Positions 10,973 through 23,793 of a stretch of 64,000 nt of DNA are shown one piece after another. A program made the translations under genes and the position numbers. The notes under the pieces were generated by a model, which saw only the letters and a list, made by a program, of their open reading frames with translations, was not told where the DNA came from and made no database searches. Position 1 is the stretch's first letter. Each line of letters begins with the position of its first letter. This DNA is from Mercurialis annua. Taxonomy: Eukaryota > Streptophyta > Magnoliopsida > Malpighiales > Euphorbiaceae. The stretch is taken from positions 71,236,653 through 71,300,652 of the forward strand of contig NC_065572.1 in NCBI RefSeq assembly GCF_937616625.2. The letters are read 5' to 3'.

Positions 10973-11902
10973 CTCCCTCCGGTCCATAATATCTGTCGTA
11001 TTTGGCCATTTCACATAGATTAAGAAAATAATAAATATGTCTTGATTTGTGTATAATTTTACTAAATTGTCCATATTAATTACCACTTGTTTTCTCTCCC
11101 AACAAAAAAACAAACTCTAAGCTTGGCTTCCTTCAAAGCCACCGCCGTTCAATATTTTGATCGGCGGTGTCTCGTTTTCCTTTGTTTTAGTTTTTATTTA
11201 TATATTTATATATGATCGTTGTTTTTTGCTATTTTATGTTTTTATTTATGGTTGTTCTTATCTCTCCTTTTATGGAGTTTATATTTTCCTCCGTGGAAAT
11301 TTTCTATTGCCCTTTATGGGATTTGATGTCCTTTTGTGGCTCTTCTATTGCGGTGCAGATTTGAATCGTTTATGATGGAATTTTTATTTTTAGGTTTCAA
11401 TTGAATTCATTCAAATATATAATCCAGTTGAACAATTCAGATTGAAACTGTCAGAGCTGTGGATTTTGATAAAGTGCACTTTGAATCTAATGCCCAATTG
11501 ACGAAATCCAGATCAATTGCGTCCAGAAGACATTGTGATGCTCTATCAACAATTTGCAATTTTCGATTTCATATTGCTATCATCGGAAATTCTTATCTTA
11601 TTGATTTGCGCAAAAGGGTTGCAGCTTTTATTATTTATTTGTCTATTAATGTATTCGCAAAAAGTTATATGCTTGAATTGTAATACATTTTCTAGTGCTG
11701 CAATAAAATCCTACATTTTTTCTCAAAAAAAAAATTACCACTTATTTTATGTTTGACTAGTTCTTTTAACCTTATAAAGTATTTATTGTTAGGGATAATT
11801 TTGAAAAAATAGCAATTAATGCTTTCTTGAAACTCTAATGTGACAAATATTATGGACCAAAAGAAATTCTCATCTGCGACAAATATTATGGACCGGAGGG
11901 AG
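10973..11902. mobile_element. Stowaway MITE split by a retroposon
   Basis: TA flanks lie at 10971-10972 and 11903-11904. The ends are CTCCCTCCGGTCCATAATAT and its inverse, about 25 bases long. The element is 930 bp, far longer than the neighbouring 259-bp copy, because a 639-bp poly(A)-ended insertion (11094-11732) lies inside; removing it leaves about 275 bp. Near the right end the GACAAATATTATGGACC motif occurs twice (about 11843 and 11878), a small internal duplication of the terminus. Confidence 0.85.
11094..11732 (+). mobile_element. Poly(A)-ended retroposed insertion (LINE-like or processed transcript)
   Basis: The block is flanked by AATTACCACTTGTTTT (11078-11093) and AATTACCACTTATTTT (11733-11748), a 16-bp target duplication with one mismatch. 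It ends in a run of A residues, the structure left by target-primed reverse transcription. The body has several short frames (for example 11157-11375 and 11459-11683), none with recognisable homology, so it may be a 5'-truncated LINE, a non-coding RNA copy, or a retroposed host transcript. Confidence 0.75.
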
Positions 11903-11967
11903 TAGTTTTTAATGATTTGTCAAAGAATTTTAATTTGAACCTTTGATATTTTTATATTTTGCTAGAT

Positions 11968-12329
11968 ATTAAATTCTGTAGATCGCTAGATTTTTTTCAA
12001 ATTATAAAAAGATCACTAAATAACATTTTTTTACAAAATAATCACTGAACTATACCTTTATGACAAAAGTGTTCATGTTGTTACAAAAAAAACACAAAAG
12101 TCATTGGGTTATAGATTTTATTATAAAAAGTCACTAAATTATGTCCCTTTTTTTAATTTCGGCTTGTCATATAAGTAAAAATGTTGCATTTTTATGTGAA
12201 AACGGTACGTTTTATATGGGTGAACCTTTTTGTAACAAAAGGTATAGTTCAATAACTATTTTGTAAGAAACGTTTGTTTAGTGACCTTTCTGTAATTTGA
12301 GAGAAGTCTAGTGACGTACGGAGTTCAAT
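11968..12329. mobile_element. Inverted-repeat MITE
   Basis: Left arm ATTAAATTCTGTAGATCGC, followed by TCACTAAATAACATTTTTTT and CACTGAACTATACCTTT, is matched in inverse on the right over more than 100 bases with substitutions. No coding potential. The target duplication is not clear, so the superfamily is unassigned. Confidence 0.6.
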
Positions 12330-14165
12330 ATCCATATTTTGCCTTTAAAATATTATATTTAATTATATTTATATTTATATTTTCACATAAATTGTATTTA
12401 TTTAACAAGTTCACTAAATTTTTATAATCTATCTTATTTTAATTGGATAAGCATATTAAATATATTTTTATATATACTATGATTTATATGATAATACTAG
12501 TTAGTAAAAATAGTAAAATACATGTAAACTCATTAAATAAGCATATTCCTTAAAAAAATTAGGGATACTATTAAAAAAATTCATAAATTATAAATATCTT
12601 TTTGTTCGATCTAATCACGAACTTTAAAACGTTTCAATTGTATGCCGAAAGTTTTATTTTTTCTCAATTCGATACACGAGGTCATAATATGATGATGTGG
12701 CTGCCAAAAAGATTCTTGATTGATAAATTACTAACATCCTTACTCAATCTCCGGACTCGAAATCTCTTAGAAAACTCTACTGAACCAAAAGTAGATATGA
12801 GGGACTTTTGATAACTAATTAAGACCCCCAACCTACTTAAGTTAAGGCTGAAGAATAAGACTGAGCTACGGGCTCATCGGAAATGAAAATATCATCACGA
12901 GTACCGCGTACCTATGAAAAAGCTCTCCAGGTCGGACTTGTTTTGTTCTGCCGCCCACCAATTAAATTAAATGGTGACAAAGGGCAAACAGAGGCCAGGA
13001 GGCCTGGTATCCTAAAAATACCTTAGCAAAATCACACCAATGAATGAGTGCTGTCAGCATATGTATCGAATCGAATGAAAATGGACATCCCACATACATT
13101 GGAGACGTTTTAAAATTTGTGATTAAATTAAGAAAATATATATAGTTTATGAATTTATCCAACACTACCCCAAAAAATTAAGCATATCATATAAGTATTT
13201 AAAATTTGACATAATTAATTAAATAACTTGTATTTGAACTAATTTATTAAATAAGTGTTGTTTATTACTTATGTATTAACATGTAATATTTGTGACTCAT
13301 ATATAATTATAAAAAAACATCGATAGAAGTTTACCATTTCATTTTATCTCTCTAAAGAACTTCTAACGTCTGCCAAGAATTAAAGTTTCGTTTTTGAGGA
13401 TGGTGGGGCGGCAAATCCGACCTTGAGCCAAAAATTCATCGTTCATCACTCGCATGGCTATTTTTTTTGTTTTATCTTAGTTTTATTTTAACAAATTATT
13501 TCGCTTGTGAAGATCTGATGAACTTTTAATGTCTTTTGATGCTTTTAATTATTGTTGTTTGTGTCGATCCTTCTATTGCTCGAACTTCATATCCAAATTT
13601 CTTGGCAAATTGAGGTTTTAGTCCAATAATTTTAGTATATTTGACAAGGAACAGTTAAAGGTGAAAGTACTTAAGGTGTAAATAGTGTTAAGGAATTATC
13701 AATACATGAATTCTCTAATTTAATAGCGTCATCAAAATTTCATTTTTGAATTCTACTTTCTTATTTTGTCTTAATTATACTGAATCAATGTTTTTTTTAT
13801 TGTAACGGTTGATTTACGATATATTGAAATGATTATGTTAATATATTTTATTTTGTTTAGAGATTATAAAAATGTCAATGCAAAAACTTAGTTTGAGTTT
13901 ATACCTTCAAGATAGTGTATTAATACATTTTAATAAATTTATTGGTTCTTTATAATGTACCTATAAAAAGTTTAAACATTGTTGTATGTTTTATTTAGTT
14001 GTGCTTATCCCGTCACTCCTGACGAACTGAATAAAGAAAAGAAAAAGGGAAAGTACCACAGCAATAATGCGTAATCATTGATGTTCATCATCAAATTATA
14101 GTTATTGAACAACAACCCTGCACCTTGATAGAATATAAGAATCTCATACTAATTTGGTTAAAAAT
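12330..14165. other. Gene-free AT-rich stretch
   Basis: Short frames near 12602 and 12962 do not resemble known proteins. A GC-richer patch at about 12840-13020 has no recognisable coding content. A motif block near 13039 (CCAATGAATGAGTG) recurs from 2184 and is probably a remnant of a dispersed repeat. Confidence 0.4.
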
Positions 14166-14509
14166 AAAGGGGCAACATGTTCTGAACTTGTGGTACGAGA
14201 TCATCTAATTTAATTTATATTTTTTTAATCAACTAATCTCAATACTCTTTATTTTTAAATCAAATAATCTATAATTTATATTTTTATTTCAAAAATTAAA
14301 TTTAGAATAATTATATAGCAACAATTAAAAAAGTATCTAATAATTTCTTTTACATCTCTCATCTTCAATTTGTATTTTATGCATTTTAAAAATACAATAA
14401 TGGGATTATTTGATCCAAAAATTAAGAGTTTTGGGGTTAGTTGCTCAAAAAAGTATAAATTGGGTTAAATGATCTCGTGACACAAATTTAAAAAGTGCGT
14501 TAACCCTTT
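14166..14509. mobile_element. Inverted-repeat MITE
   Basis: Ends AAAGGGGCAACATGTTCTGAA and GAGATCAT on the left are matched in inverse by ATGATCTCGTGACAC...TTAACCCTTT on the right, about 40 bp each with several mismatches. The interior is AT-rich and non-coding. Boundaries are accurate to a few bases only. Confidence 0.55.
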
Positions 14510-14984
14510 ATTCATTTGCTTAATGTCCGATATATCCACTGTGTAATTTGAATAATTAAAGTAGAATAAAATTAATTAATTATATAATTTTTATTTCAAA
14601 AGTCAATTCATACAACATAGTCCTAATATTTCTATAATTTTTGTTTTGTCTTGTTCTTACATAAATTTTTTAACTAAAAGTTATTTTACATTTTTGGTAA
14701 AGGATTCATGTAGACATTTTTCAATGTACAAAAGGTTAATATCATCTATCAAATAATTAGTTCTACATCTTTTTCAGGAGAATAAACTAGAAGAAAAGAT
14801 TAGTTCACATTTTTTTTCTTTGAGATGGTATAATTTTCAAACTAGAAATTATGTACAATTAGGATTATGTTACATTCTTGATAATTTTGAATATATATTA
14901 TTTAAATTAACTAATTTATATATTATTTAAGGAAATAAAATTTTGATGGAAGTGAAAGTATTTTTTACTATTTTATATATTCAA
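14510..14984. other. AT-rich, nothing recognised
   Basis: No gene, repeat pair or RNA gene is visible to me between the two flanking MITEs. Confidence 0.4.
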
Positions 14985-15275
14985 GGCTTAAATGCACAAA
15001 AAATCACCAACTTTCGCGTGTTTTTGGTATTTAACGTGAAATTTTTATTTTGACATACAAATACATAAATTTTCAAAATTTTGCAATAATGACACCATCA
15101 CCGTTTTGGGTGTAAAACGGTGCCGTTTTGAATATAAAATGGCATTGTTTTGAATGAAAAAAAACGCAAACATCATACATAATTTTAAAATTAGAAAGTT
15201 CATGTTATATATGCTAAAAGTTCATGTTAAATGTCAAAACTACGCGAAAGTTGGTGATTTTTGATGTATTTAAGC
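14985..15275. mobile_element. GGCTTAAATGC-type MITE, copy 1
   Basis: Starts GGCTTAAATGCACAAAAAAT and ends in the inverse (GATTTTTGATGTATTTAAGC). The inner part contains repeated CCGTTTTG/AAAACGG words. The flanks TATATTCAA and ATATATGAA are only approximately alike. The same family lies 44 bp downstream. Confidence 0.6.
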
Positions 15276-15318
15276 ATATATGAAATCCTTTTAATTTTCA
15301 AAACTTATGTATAATTTA

Positions 15319-15609
15319 GCCTAAATGCACAAAAAATCACAAATTTTTGCGTGTTTTGCATATTTAACATAAAATTTTAATTTTGGCAAAAAGTACACAA
15401 ACTTGTCAATTTTTGCAATTAAGATACAACCCCATTTTGGATGTAAAACAGCACCGTCTTGGATATAAAACGACACTATTTTTAAAAGGAAATGCAAACG
15501 TGGTCTTAATTGCAAAAATAGAAAGTTCGTTTACTTTTTTGCCAAAATTAAAAGTTCATATTAAATATGTAAAACACGTGAACGTTGTGCTTTTTAGTGC
15601 ATTCAAGCT
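15319..15609. mobile_element. GGCTTAAATGC-type MITE, copy 2 (adjacent)
   Basis: Begins GCCTAAATGCACAAAAAATC and ends TTTAGTGCATTCAAGCT. It shares the interior GTAAAAC, ACGAC and CGTGTTTTGCAT motifs with the element at 14985. Flanks TATAATTTA (15310-15318) and TATAATTCG (15610-15618) match at 7 of 9 bases, in keeping with a 9-bp Mutator-like duplication that has aged. Confidence 0.6.
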
Positions 15610-15687
15610 TATAATTCGTATTTTTTTTTAAAAAAGCCTATAATTTATGCGGTCATATATTAATCAGAATTGTGGTAATTAATTATA

Positions 15688-16305
15688 GGCTTAATTCCTT
15701 AAAAAAACCCCACCTTGCACTTTTTCTTCGTTTATACCCTGACCTTGTAAAAACACCATTTGTACCCAATTTTGGGTTTTTATGTTTCATCCCTACCCAA
15801 AATCATTAAATTGTACTCTTTTCATTTGGAAAAGAGTTTAAAACATACTTTTTTTCTATTTTTAAAAATACAAATAAATCCTTAAACTTAAAAAAATAAT
15901 CAAATACATCCAAATAATTAATTAATTTTTTTAATTTATTAAAATAATAAAAAAATTATATTATTATTTTTAATTTTTTTGTCGGAAATATTTTTAAAAA
16001 AATTTAAAAAAAATTAAAAAAATAGGAAATATTTTTTAAAAAAATTAAAAAAAATTATTATTATTTTTAATTTTTTGAAGAAGATGGTATTTTTGTACTA
16101 TTAATAACATTAATATCTAATTAGTATATAAGTTAAAAATGAAGGATTGTTTTAAACTCTTTTTCAAATGAAAAGAGTACAATTTAATACTTTTGGGTAG
16201 AGATGAAACATAAAAACTCAAAATTAGGTACAAATGGTGTTTTTACAAGGTCAGGGTATAAATAAAAATAAAATGCAAGTTGGGATTTTTTTAAAGAATT
16301 AAGCC
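15688..16305. mobile_element. Mutator-like MITE, GGCTTAATTCC family, copy A
   Basis: 618 bp with terminal inverted repeats of about 160 bases. The left arm reads GGCTTAATTCCTTAAAAAAA, then CCCTGACCTTGTAAAAACACC, and later GTACTCTTTTCATTTG; the inverse closes the element. A perfect 9-bp target duplication, TTAATTATA, lies at 15679-15687 and 16306-16314. Long arms with a 9-bp duplication are the Mutator-like signature. A related copy is at 60492-61221. No transposase is present. Confidence 0.88.
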
Positions 16306-16671
16306 TTAATTATATATTGTGAAATTTGAGTATCATTGGCTGCCTGTGTGAAATTATTAATGAGAAAGTTCTACATTTTTAATCTTCAAATGGTATGTGA
16401 AACAAAACAAATTGATAATTATGTAGTCACTTTCAAACTTGCTTTCCAACAGTAAAATGTTGTAAACTGTTGTAGAAGAGAAACGTGCGCTGTAGAAAGC
16501 GCAAGAGAGGCAGCTAAAGGGACATTTGGTAGATACATTTGCCCTAGACAATGCTGGCCATGACTTCCTTCATTACGGTTTTTATTCCTTATACATAACA
16601 TAATACTAAAATATAGGCAATCTAACTAATTTACATTATAGTTTATGTCGGCATTTTTTGTTTTCTTTAGC

Positions 16672-17188
16672 TAGGGCATGTAAACAAACTACCTGCTCAC
16701 GAGCAGTTTGATATTCAGCTCGATAAAAATTAAGTTGATATTCATTTAGACCACAAATAAACCAAATTTGAACTTAAAAGTATGCTCATTTGTTTAAATG
16801 AATTGAACATGAACATAGTGATAATGTTCGCCTCGTGTACGGTCATGAAAAAACTCATTTAAATGTTTGTGGACGAGTTCGATTAAAAATTTATGAACGA
16901 GCTCGTACGATAGAAGTTCATGAACAGGCTTGTATGGAAACTCGATAAAGAATTTACGAACTAACTTGTGTAGAAACTCGATAAAACGTTCGCGAGCTGA
17001 CTTGTATAAGAACTATCGCGAACTAACTAGTCATATTTAAGTTTAGCTAAATGAATGAACATGAGCTGAATACTAACCGAATAAATACCCTATTAAAAGG
17101 TCGTATGAATATGAACATCCCCATTTATCTAACGAGCCGAACATGAACACCTCAAAGTTCGGCTCCGCTTGATTCATTTACATCCGTA
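16672..17188. mobile_element. hAT non-autonomous element, old copy
   Basis: Left end TAGGGCATGTAAACAAACTA and right end GATTCATTTACATCCGTA are decayed forms of the TAGGGGTGTAAATGAACC ends of the intact element at 54297. The interior shows the same repeated GAACGAGCTCG, CTCGATAA and GAACATGAAC words. The 8-bp flanks TCTTTAGC and TCTATGCC agree at only 5 positions, so the insertion is older than its relative. Confidence 0.7.
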
Positions 17189-17860
17189 TCTATGCCTATT
17201 TACTTGTTTTCATCCTTCAAATTATATGGCCTACCGATTGCTTCAAATTGTAAAATTGAGTTAGAATTCTATCTCATGTTAATAGTGAATATAATAAATC
17301 GTTTTTACTAGCTAGCCGATCATATTCTAGAATAAAAAGTAAATGGCTGAAATTTCATCAAATAAAGTTTTGAATTTTATAAAGTGGATGATATGTGTTT
17401 AATAAAAATTCTATACTTAATTCTAATTCAATTGCTAAAATCATGAAAATGTGAGTATTACATATAATTATATGAACATGAGATGATATCTTTACACAAT
17501 CGAAAATATAAAATATTATTTATATTATTAGATGCGTCTTGATTGTGAAAACTCTTAATAACTTCCCCGCTATTTCTGAATTTCATTTACTTTTTACAAA
17601 AAAATTTAATTTTAATTTATAATCATAAATAATTTTTATAATGGTATAATGGTTTATTTTCACTCACATTCCTGACATTTCACTTATGTTTCGCTAAAGT
17701 TTTTTTATTTCTTTTTATAACCATAAAATTTCTAATATTTAAATAAGATAATAAAAATATTCTCACCGTTGATTTTACATATTTTACATTCAAAAGTGCT
17801 GACATAAAGCCATAAATATCAAAAGATGTATCACATTACAAGAATCTCAAAAGAAATGAA
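17189..17860. other. AT-rich, nothing recognised
   Basis: No gene, RNA gene or paired repeat could be supported in this interval. Confidence 0.4.
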
Positions 17861-18080
17861 TTTTTTTTAGATAGATTCAGTCTACCACGTCATTCGTGGA
17901 CTAAACCTACCATATAATGATACGTCATTATAATGATGACAATTTTGTAAATTTGTTTATTATTTATTTACACATTTGAATAGTAATATTATAAGATTGC
18001 CGTCATTTTAATAATGTGTTATTATGTGATAGGTTTAGTTCAAAGATGACGTGATGGACCGGGTCTATCTAAATTTTTTT
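17861..18080. mobile_element. Inverted-repeat MITE
   Basis: The left arm TTTTTTTTAGATAGATTCAG, then ACCACGTCATTCGTGGACTA and AACCTA, is matched in inverse by TAGGTTTAGTTCAAAGATGA, then CGTGATGGAC and TCTATCTAAATTTTTTT. The arms are about 50 bp in a 220-bp unit with an AT-rich centre. The target duplication is not clear. Confidence 0.6.
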
Positions 18081-18705
18081 CCAAAAGAAATATGATAAGA
18101 AGGTTGCAATAGAATTAAAAAGTGTAACGCTTCCATAAAAATTAAAATAATTTGGTGAGGTGACAAAAATTATGAGCCTGAGTAAAAATCAATAATTGAA
18201 TTTTAGTTTATAGCTAATGCCGGAATATAAACAAATATCATTAAATATTTAAACAAACTTGTTTTTCTACTTTGGTCGGTTTTTTGATTTGAATACTTTA
18301 TCCAGATAAAGTTTTTTTAGATAAATGATGTATATATATATTAGCTAAATTATAAAACTGTGATTGCCAAAATCCTTGAAAAAACAAAAAATATTAATCA
18401 AATTTATAAAATAAAAGTAAATTTCGAGACATATTATTCCCCGTATATAAAAACCCCTCATTATTGTCCTTCTTTATAATACTCTATCGCCTTGCAAACT
18501 GCAATAAATAACAATTTGTCTACTTTTATAATCACATTGTTGAAGACCCTTTTATTTCTTATTTTTCACAATTTCCAAATACAGAAAAATCATATAATCT
18601 GCCATAAAACTCGATATTTCTTGTGTGAAAAGAGAGTTTCAGGGATTGAAGAACTCAATCAAGTTAAGAGGTATCATCAAAAAAATATTGCACATATTAA
18701 TTATT
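18081..18705. other. AT-rich, nothing recognised
   Basis: A 75-codon frame at 18492-18719 has no similarity I recognise and an AT-biased composition, so it is not called as a gene. Confidence 0.4.
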
Positions 18706-19006
18706 GGCCAAATAATTAGAAATGGTCAAATCTTTTATGAAAGTTTTACAAAAATTTAGACCTTTTAATTTTATTCAATATGTCTCAAAACGCAGGATTC
18801 GTTCCACTTATGTCCAACTAAGCGATTTTGTTTATTGATGTGTGACATGCCACATCAGCGTCATATAAGCGTCACATCAATAAAATCGCGTGGTTGAACA
18901 TAATTGAAACATAATCCTGTAATTCAGGACAAATTGGATAAAATTGAAAGATTTGAATTTTTGTGAATCTTTTATGAAAGATTTGAACTTTTTTAGTCAT
19001 TTGGCC
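18706..19006. mobile_element. Mutator-like MITE with GGCCAAAT ends
   Basis: 301 bp. The ends are GGCCAAATAATTAGAAATGG and its inverse (ATGACTAAA...TTTGGCC region), and the arms extend through AAATCTTTTATGAAAG and onward to form a near-continuous foldback around a CACATCAGCGTCATATAAGC centre. The perfect 9-bp duplication TTAATTATT lies at 18697-18705 and 19007-19015. Confidence 0.82.
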
Positions 19007-19015
19007 TTAATTATT

Positions 19016-22000
19016 CAAGACAATTATTCTGAGATTAGATTTTATAACTTTAATTTAAGCGTGAGAAAGAAAAATCTAATAGTAGTATAGAATCTATTAA
19101 TTAATAAGTGTTCATCCACTACATTAGTTCCAAACCATAATAATTACAATACAGATTTCATTTTTGATAAATGTGAACATAACAAGATCTATGTTTTTTT
19201 TTATAATTAAAAAAAATTATGAAAATAATTTAACAACTGACCAGTACTTATATCATTTGAGCAATAGTTTATTGGGTACAACACATACACGACGTTGTAC
19301 ATATCATCTTATACATCCTAAAAGGAGGAACTAAGTTATTGTTTGAACTCAATTTTCTAAAAGTTTTGATTCATCAATAAGCATGTAACTTACAAGTTAG
19401 AATCGGTGTGAATTTTTTTAATCAAACCAAAAAATCAGACCTACAAACTCAAAACAATAACAAAGATAAAAGGTGAATTTCTAATTAAAATGCTGAAAAC
19501 CCACCCCCTCTCCATATAAAAATCAAGATTTAAGAAATTTTTGTAGAGAGATGTTAGTTATAAAATGCTTATATATGAAATTTAGCAGTGATGGCGACTG
19601 AGCATTAATTACTAGACAATTAAAATAATTTAAAATTGGAATTGTCAAAATTTCAAAAGGTAGAACTTGGACTTGGAAGGAAGACTTAAACTGTCTAAAT
19701 TTTGACTAACCGTTTCTCAGATTTTTCCTTTTGCAAAGTAACGGCCAGCACCAGCTATTTCTATAAGCCCTAATATCAATGTCTTCAGAAGAAAACAATT
19801 GAAATCCAAATAACAATTAAGTGAAATTAATTTTATGTGAAATTTTAGAGTAAATTACTCTGATCTTCTGTATCATAATTTATACTTTTGTTTTTTACAA
19901 TCAAACGACGTGGTTTTCCATTTTTATTTCCGTCAACAATTTAATGCTTCTGTTTATTATATTTTGTAAAGCTTTAAATAAATATTATAAAAGTACAAAT
20001 AAATTTCTAAACGAAGTTCATATGAAACTTTATAACAGATTTTTAAAAGTTTAGTCTTTTAATTATTTCATAAGAATTTTATTATAATTTTTATAATAGT
20101 TTCATACTAATTTCAAGCTACACAATTTTTTTTAGTTGAATGAAAAAATCAGCAATTGGAACCCTTTTTTTTTTCTTTTTTATTTGAAAAAGAAAATTAA
20201 AGGAGATCAAATTTGGTTATATTGTGATCTAATGAAGAAAATATTGACTTGAGCCATATTGCTAATTAAAATATCAGTTGTCTCTTGTTAAGTTGAGTTA
20301 TAATTTAAAATAGAAAGTAAATGAAGTAAAAATAAAATAAAATAAAATATTTAAAATTTTGCGTGTGGTGTATATTTTGTGAATAAAGTAAAAACTAAAA
20401 ATGGAAAAATACAAAAAAAACTAAAAACGGAAAGAATTATAATAATACGTGTTTACCCAAAAATTTACATTTCATACCTTAAAAAGTTTATAAAAGTACG
20501 AAAGAGGTTTTCAATTTTTACATACTGTATCAAAAATGTATTGATAATATATCAAATATGTATCAAAAATATATTTTTTATAGTAAAAATATACGTAAAT
20601 TATGTAATTTTTTTATTTTTATATACAATTGAATTTTTCTAACTAAATACGTATTTTTGTTAATTAAGTGATCTTTTAGGATTGTTTAATTTATAAATAT
20701 CACATTAAAAAATGGATAGATTTTAATTTTTATTCAAAGGAGTTTGTGGCCCAAGGACACATTTATGGGCATCAAATAAAGTCATAACTTAGGCCTTAAT
20801 GTTGGTATTCTCTGTACATTTGTGCTTCAAACCCAAATCAAAACTTGAAAATATTATTTGTTTGAACATTAAAAAAAATGAAACCTAAAAAGCACACAAA
20901 ACAAGGTTTTTGATGACTACTGAATTTAAAATCTGAATCCCAAATAAACATTTCTTCTTAAGCCTTAACATTCTAGTTTACTTCTTATGCTTATGAAAAT
21001 GTGAAATAATCATGAATAATTAAAACCAATTAGTGGGGTAAATGCAAATTGACAATTGAATAAACAAAGTAAAGGAGTTTTGAATTCAATGAGCACTTTT
21101 TGTTAATTTCTACTGCACGTGCATGCATACATACGTGTGTATGATTAAGATATTGTAATAATTAATAAAGGAAGCAACTTCCTTCCTTTTCCCCCTTCCA
21201 TGTCCATTCCTCTCCTGAAAACTAAATAAAATACTCCTTCTAAATGAAATTAAATACTCATATATTAAAATTAAATGGTGTTGATTGATCAGATTGTTTA
21301 ATATATTTATCCGATGCGGCATATTATTGACGGATAGTCCATAATCCTATATGGTGGACTAGATTCACATACATTAAAATTCTCTTAAAACGGTAAGACA
21401 TACCAAAACTAAAATTGAACTAACTAATTTCATTCACTTTAATTTATTTTATTTCTTTAGTATATATAGGAGTCTATTTTGAATATAATTTTTTCAATTA
21501 AATTTTAGTGCACGCGCTATAAATTTTAAAAGATTAATTAAAACAGACTGATTTTATTTGTTTAAATATTTTACATTTTTGGTCCGATATGATTTTAAAA
21601 AATATTTAATTTAATTTTGATTTTATTTAGTTTAGTTTAAAGGAAACTTTTAGTGTGTGAAGCCATCATGAATAATTAAAATGTCGTCTAAGCATGTCAT
21701 AATTGTACTTAAGTAATCAATTTTAGATATAAAATAGAAGGAGTCGATCACGAATATAAAAATAAATGACAACAAAAGGGACCAAATTCATTCCCTCTAA
21801 ATCAATTAATTAATAAATTGATAAGGTGGCGTGAGGACAAGTTTAAAGCTGAAATTGGATGCTTATGGCCAACTTGATCATAAACGCATAGTCATAATAA
21901 TTGATGCAAGTGGAGGATGCATGCAAATGCAATGCAACTTCGTTTTGTTTTTGGAAGGTTAATTTACATATTTTATTTAATTAATTAATTATAAATTAGA

Positions 22001-23313
22001 TAATGAAAAGGTAAAATATTTTGAAAACCATCTACTTTTATAATTTTTTAATTATATTTTTATCTTATATAATCGCTATTTTTATTTAAATTTTTACTTT
22101 TCACTTTTAATTTTACCTAGAAGTATTAAATTGGTCCCGTTTTTGGTTCTCATTCTTCAAAGATTACGAGTGTAACAGGAGCATCTCCGTCGACAAAAAA
22201 ATTACCCTAAAATCACTCGAAAAAGTTCAAAAAAAGTCATTAATTTTAATTTTTTTCGAATAGAAAAGAGTTAAATTAAGTTATTTATAAGATTTTTTTT
22301 AAAAATCGAATAGAGTAAAGTCAAATTTATTAAATTAGCTACAACTAAAAGTAAAAAGTAGAGATTTAAATAAAATTGACGATTTTATAACATATGGAAA
22401 AAATTAAAAAAATTATAAAACTGAGCGTTTGCTAAGATATTTTTCCTAATAAATACAACAGTAGTAACAATTTCTTGTTTGAAAAGTTTGTTTGTTTGTG
22501 TTAGCGATGTTGTGTGAAAAAGAAAGCAAGTAAAAGTCAAGATTCAAAGGCACATGGTATTTAGAGTCGCAAATTTTGATCAAATATTTCCAAGTTTATC
22601 ATCTCTTTTGCTGTCTATGCCCAATCTTCTTAAGCTATCTACTTCTTTCCTGTTTCAACTATATAGTTTTTAGCCTTTGTTTAAAATAAAAAATAAAAAA
22701 ATATAGTTAAATAAATTGAGCATATCGTTATTATATGAAGTCATATTTCAATACATTAATAAATATACCAGTACATAGATTAAAAAGATAGCAACTTATG
22801 TTTTTATTTATTTTATCTTCTGTTAACGATTGTTTTATCAGTTATATTTAGAGTTATAGCCATTAATTTTTGGAAAAAAAAAGTGTAAAAGGACATAGTA
22901 TAAACTTTTAAAATAAGATATATAAAAATTAGATACTTTTTTAAATGGGAAAAAATATAATATTTTAATTATAATATTATACAATATTTTATATTGTTGT
23001 GAAATATCGTCAAAAAAATATTCACAAATAATATGTTGGACAGGTTGAGTTTTTCATAATGAATCTAAATTTTTTTAATTCTAAGAATGTAAACATTAGT
23101 TTTACTTTAATCATACAATAAAAAATCTTCGAAATTTCTGATAATAAAATATAACTGAAAACATAATAATATTAAAATAACAATAAAATTTAATTCTATT
23201 GTTTTCTGTATTAGCATAGTTTTATTGTTTTATGTACTAGCATGTGATGGAAGTTTTTTCGATATAATTTATCTAGCATTAACAGATTGTTTAGTATTTA
23301 TACTTAAATAATA
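19016..23313. other. Gene-free AT-rich stretch
   Basis: Four kilobases without a credible gene. Frames at 20379-20642 and 21110-21322 are low-complexity translations. A block near 21308-21375 (GATGCGGCATATTATTGACG and a TAATCC(T)ATATGGTG(G)ACTAG motif) recurs in weaker form near 57728, suggesting an old dispersed repeat. No RNA gene was seen. Confidence 0.4.
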
Positions 23314-23532
23314 CTCCCCCCGTTTTTTACTTATCCATTTATCTAAAATTATACATACTAAAAAGTATTATTTTTGTCTTGAATTATAAATATAGATTAC
23401 TAATATAGTCCTATTAATTAATAAACATTTTATAATAAAAAACGATTATAATCATCTTAAAATTTAAACGGATTAATAATTATTTAACATATCCATTTGA
23501 TAAAATAGATAAGTAATTAAAAATGAAGAGAG
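23314..23532. mobile_element. Stowaway-like MITE, decayed
   Basis: TA flanks lie at 23312-23313 and 23533-23534. The left end CTCCCCCCGTTTTTTACTTA and the right end AGTAATTAAAAATGAAGAGAG are degraded forms of the 10677 element's ends. The subterminal TCCATTTATC matches GATAAAATAGATAAG in inverse. The element is older than the copy at 10677. Confidence 0.65.
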
Positions 23533-23793
23533 TAGTAACTATTTCTGAACTTACTAATAAAATCTTTAACAATAAAATGAATCTAGCTATAAAACTAGTA
23601 TTATTGATCATAATAATTTAGTGAATTGATAATCCTATATATTTATTTATTAATTATTAAAATATTACTTTTTAGTCAATTATATACCTCATGTCAAGTA
23701 AATTAGTTTGTATAATTAAGAAAAACTTCATTCTACCTAAAGTAAACTTCAATTGTTTGAAAAAAAAACGAGTCCATACAAGTAATTTCATTA

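Noticed and set aside
15688..16305. CRISPR-like or satellite interpretation of the many spaced repeats
   Set aside because: The repeats are paired inverted arms with target duplications, which MITEs explain; there are no regularly spaced identical units.
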